From Acidobacteriota bacterium (GTDB lineage Bacteria > Acidobacteriota > Terriglobia > Terriglobales > Acidobacteriaceae): DNA of 64,000 nt. The notes under the pieces were generated by a model, which did not search any database, was not told the DNA's origin, and saw only the letters and a program-made list of their open reading frames with translations. Made by a program: the position numbers and the translations under genes. Of this stretch, positions 61,383-64,000 are shown in pieces. The first letter of the stretch is position 1. Each line of letters starts with the position of its first letter. The stretch is from positions 124,001 to 188,000 of the forward strand of contig JAFDVQ010000007.1 of assembly GCA_018268915.1 (NCBI GenBank). The letters run 5' to 3'.

Positions 61383-64000
61383 CTAAGCCATCGCCGATGC
61401 CAGTGCTTTTACTCCACGCAGATCGATCTTTCCAGTTCCCAGAATCGGAAGTGCATCTACGTGGAAGAACTGGTTGGCACGCGGTTTCCAGAGCGCAGGC
61501 AGATCGCACTGCGCAAACTTCTCGACTACCGGAGCAAGCTTCTCATCGGAAAGCGTCGAAATCACAACAATACGCTCGCCCTTCTTGTCATCGGGCAAGG
61601 ATGTAACCGCGAAAACCTGCTCCGTCACTCCGGCCAGTTCCTGCAGCTTATCCTCGATCCGAACATGGGGAACCATCTCTCCGCCGATTTTGCTGAAGCG
61701 CGAAAGCCGGTCGGTGATCGTCAGAAAACCATCTTCCTCAAGCAGCGCAACATCGCCCGTCGTGTACCAGCCGTCGTGTAGAACCTCAGCCGTTTTCTCC
61801 GGGCGGCCGAGATAACCCTTCATCACGTTAGGCCCCTTCACAAGCAACATGCCGGGAGTTCCAGGCGTGACCGGCAGCCCTGTGTCGAGATCGACGACCT
61901 TCACCGTGACACCGGGCAGCGGATGTCCAATCTTGCCGCGTCGGGCACCCACCTGTCTGAAGCCAGGAGCGCGAAAATCGCGCGTATTTACCGTGACTAC
62001 AGGCGAACACTCCGTGCAGCCATAGCCCTCAAGCGGGCGGATCCCGAAGATATCCTCAAATCCCAGCGCGATGCGATCCGGCAATTTTTCGGCGCCTACC
62101 AGAACATACTGCAGGCTGCCGAAACTCTCAGGTGAGCAACGGCGCATATAGGCCTGAAGAAAGGTCGGCGTCGCAATCAAAAAAGTGACCCGATATTGAG
62201 AGACGAGTTCGCCGATCACCTTGGAATCGAGCGGATTCGGATGATAGACCACGCCGATGCCATTCGCTGCCGGCATCCACAGCGCTGCCATAAATCCAAA
62301 CGAGTGAAAGAACGGCAAAATCCCAAGAATCCGGTCCCCACTGTCAAGCATGAACACTTGCGAGACCTGATCGATATTCGAGCCCACGTTATAGTGCGTC
62401 AGCATTACACCCTTGGGATCGCCGGTGCTTCCACTGGAAAAGATGACCGTAGCCAGATCGTCGATGCTTCTTCGCGTCGGTTTCGCGCCGATGGCTCTTT
62501 GCAACAGCCCCTGAGGCATCAAAGCGGCGGACAGAAACGCGAAGAACTTCTCGAAGATGCCCGGCGATTCCAGCACATCTTCGAGAAATAAGGTCCGGCC
62601 TGGAATCTCAAGCTTTGGAAACCGCTCGACAAAAGCTTTGGACGTAATGACCACATCCACCTCGCACTGCTTCGCGCAGGAAGCAATCACCTCACTCGAT
62701 GCGGTGTAGTTCAAATTCACCGGGACGCGCCCGAGCATCGAAAGCGCATAGTTGGTGAGCGCTCCGCCGACAGATGGCGGCAGCAGCAACCCGGTCATCG
62801 GCTGATCACCTATTGCCTTGCGAAGCTGGCGTGCGATAAAAATCGTTTTCGTCAGCGCCGAGAAGAAGCGCACCTTCGGCGTCTTGCCTTCCGCCATCAT
62901 AAAGCGAAGAGGGAACCGTCGTGCGGTACGAACAAAAGCACGATCAAGCGTGCGCATCCTGCTCTTGCGCTGGTGGAACGCTTCGGCTTGCAGATCCTGT
63001 ACTGCACCGCGAACTTCAAGAGCGGTCGATGTTGGCGGCATCGGCTTCCCGAAACTCACCGTAACTGGATAAGGAATGCGTCTCGGCATCTTCCACAGAA
63101 ATCTTCCGCGTTCGAAGCTGAAGATACTGCCCCACACGCCGTCCAGGTTCACGGGGATGATCGGAACCTCGATGCCCTTGATGATGCGCTCCAGTCCCCG
63201 GCGGAAGGGAAGCATCTGCCCGGTACGCGTGATCTGGCCTTCAGCGAAGATGCAGACAATCTCGTCGTTGCGCAGAGCGTCGCTCGCGGTCCGCAGCGAA
63301 CGAATCATTTCACGCGGCCGTTGCTCGCCGGAGATCGGAATAGCTTTCAGCATTCGCGCGAACGGGTACACCGCTCGATTCTCGTAGATGCCCTTGTACA
63401 CGAGAAAACGAATTGGCCGGTCTGTGGATGCGATCAGCAACGCGGCATCTACGAACGACATATGGTTGCAGACCAGAAGCGCGCCTGATTTATCCGGAAA
63501 GTTGTCGCGCCCAAGAACCTTCACGCGATAGATGCTGTGCGTGATGAAGAAGAAGATGAGCCGGCCGAACCACTCGGGAAGCAGAACGAGAACGTAGATG
63601 GTTCCTGCCGCTGTTATCAGCGACGCCGCCAGAATCACTCCGCTTGGATTCAAGTGAACAAACTTCGTGAAGACGTAATATGCGCCCGAGGAAATCGCGA
63701 TCCCGACGAACGACAGAAGATTTGCTGCGGCAATAATGCCGCCCTTGTTCTCTTCTGCCGGCCGATGCTGGATCAGCGCGTTGACAGGCACCGCGAAGAA
63801 GCCAGCCCAGAACCCGAGCATAGCCAGCAGAACCGCCGATCCCCCCAGGCCGACATGCATCGTGCCGAGCAGAACACCGGTGATCGTCATCCCGATGGAC
63901 CCGAGCGGGATCAGCCCGTATTCGATCTTGTTACTGCTGACGATGCCCGCAATCATGCTGCCGATGCCAATGCCAATGGCGAGCGCTGCATTCAAGTAGC
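61383..64000 (-). CDS. aas: Aas/LplT-like MFS-acyltransferase-acyl-ACP synthetase fusion (5' end missing)
   Basis: About 872 codons remain and the frame is open to the window edge, so the N-terminus is missing. The first 170 residues are the last helices of an MFS (LplT-like) lysophospholipid transporter. Next is a PlsC acyltransferase with NHMSFVDA (HX4D) and FAEGQITRTGQM (the FPEG-like motif). The C-terminal half is an AMP-forming acyl-ACP synthetase: FSSGSTGDPKGVMLTHYN, GYGCTECSPVV and TGDVALLEEDGFLTITDRLSR. Together they flip, reacylate and recycle lysophospholipid. The full family protein is about 1100-1150 residues. It is convergent with the ABC operon. Confidence 0.92.
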   Translation of the reverse strand, partial: YLNAALAIGIGIGSMIAGIVSSNKIEYGLIPLGSIGMTITGVLLGTMHVGLGGSAVLLAMLGFWAGFFAVPVNALIQHRPAEENKGGIIAAANLLSFVGIAISSGAYYVFTKFVHLNPSGVILAASLITAAGTIYVLVLLPEWFGRLIFFFITHSIYRVKVLGRDNFPDKSGALLVCNHMSFVDAALLIASTDRPIRFLVYKGIYENRAVYPFARMLKAIPISGEQRPREMIRSLRTASDALRNDEIVCIFAEGQITRTGQMLPFRRGLERIIKGIEVPIIPVNLDGVWGSIFSFERGRFLWKMPRRIPYPVTVSFGKPMPPTSTALEVRGAVQDLQAEAFHQRKSRMRTLDRAFVRTARRFPLRFMMAEGKTPKVRFFSALTKTIFIARQLRKAIGDQPMTGLLLPPSVGGALTNYALSMLGRVPVNLNYTASSEVIASCAKQCEVDVVITSKAFVERFPKLEIPGRTLFLEDVLESPGIFEKFFAFLSAALMPQGLLQRAIGAKPTRRSIDDLATVIFSSGSTGDPKGVMLTHYNVGSNIDQVSQVFMLDSGDRILGILPFFHSFGFMAALWMPAANGIGVVYHPNPLDSKVIGELVSQYRVTFLIATPTFLQAYMRRCSPESFGSLQYVLVGAEKLPDRIALGFEDIFGIRPLEGYGCTECSPVVTVNTRDFRAPGFRQVGARRGKIGHPLPGVTVKVVDLDTGLPVTPGTPGMLLVKGPNVMKGYLGRPEKTAEVLHDGWYTTGDVALLEEDGFLTITDRLSRFSKIGGEMVPHVRIEDKLQELAGVTEQVFAVTSLPDDKKGERIVVISTLSDEKLAPVVEKFAQCDLPALWKPRANQFFHVDALPILGTGKIDLRGVKALASAMA

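Noticed and set aside
1-64000. CRISPR arrays, rRNA, tRNA and insertion sequences
   Set aside because: I looked for regular repeats, T-loop motifs and transposase motifs and found none convincing. A dedicated scan (tRNAscan, CRISPR finder, ISfinder) would settle this.

Overview
The window looks like chromosomal DNA of an Acidobacteriota species, probably class Terriglobia (family Acidobacteriaceae or a close relative). This rests on gene content: a von Willebrand-type secreted protein of the acidobacterial VWFA-related kind, many exported TPR and TonB-like proteins, a DUF5117-type zinc protease, FecR/ECF modules, and moderately high GC. I could not run a similarity search, so the genus is not assigned. 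I saw no rRNA, tRNA, insertion sequence, phage gene or CRISPR array.

Region 1 (1-13058) is a mixed envelope and metabolism block. It holds a zinc metalloprotease cut by the left edge, the pectin/uronate isomerase KduI, a secreted protein with a TonB-C-like tail, a small low-affinity iron permease-like protein, a VWFA protein, a TonB protein with a clear terminator, a nucleotidyltransferase-like protein, a secreted TPR protein, a secreted DUF5666-like protein and a lipoprotein of the phospholipase C/acid phosphatase family.

Region 2 (13371-31175) is an exopolysaccharide/cell-surface locus. On the minus strand are a GT4 glycosyltransferase and a 1413-residue TPR plus outer-membrane barrel protein. 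Divergent from these is a five-gene plus-strand operon: a PTPS-related multispanning membrane protein, three exported proteins of unknown function joined by GTGA stop/start overlaps, and a GtrB-like GT2 glycosyltransferase. After a terminator and an AT-rich spacer come a GH99-like hydrolase, a flippase fused to a ParB-like DGNHR domain, a STAS protein, a Pro/Gln-rich membrane protein, a thymidylate-kinase-like protein and a secreted LamG-like protein. No polymerase, chain-length regulator or exosortase is visible here, so the pathway must be completed elsewhere or be non-canonical.

Region 3 (31955-51854) is mostly ordinary metabolism and envelope functions. It contains a Tat-exported metallophosphoesterase, an exported adenosine deaminase, threonine synthase, a dicarboxylate/amino-acid symporter, class I fumarase, a DUF488 protein, an MHS-type MFS transporter, a YpdA-like disulfide reductase, an orphan PAS histidine kinase, a BON/glycine-zipper protein, a SurA/PpiD-like prolyl isomerase and 4-alpha-glucanotransferase.

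Region 4 (51924-61344) is the most system-like part: ABC ATPase + permease, an ECF sigma factor, an 858-residue protein combining zinc-finger anti-sigma, FecR and DUF3352-like parts, then two further ABC ATPase + permease pairs. All are on one strand, and most junctions from the sigma factor onward are overlaps or gaps of a few bases. It reads as a self-regulated envelope ABC export or remodelling operon. The right edge cuts a three-part MFS/acyltransferase/acyl-ACP synthetase (Aas-like) gene on the minus strand.
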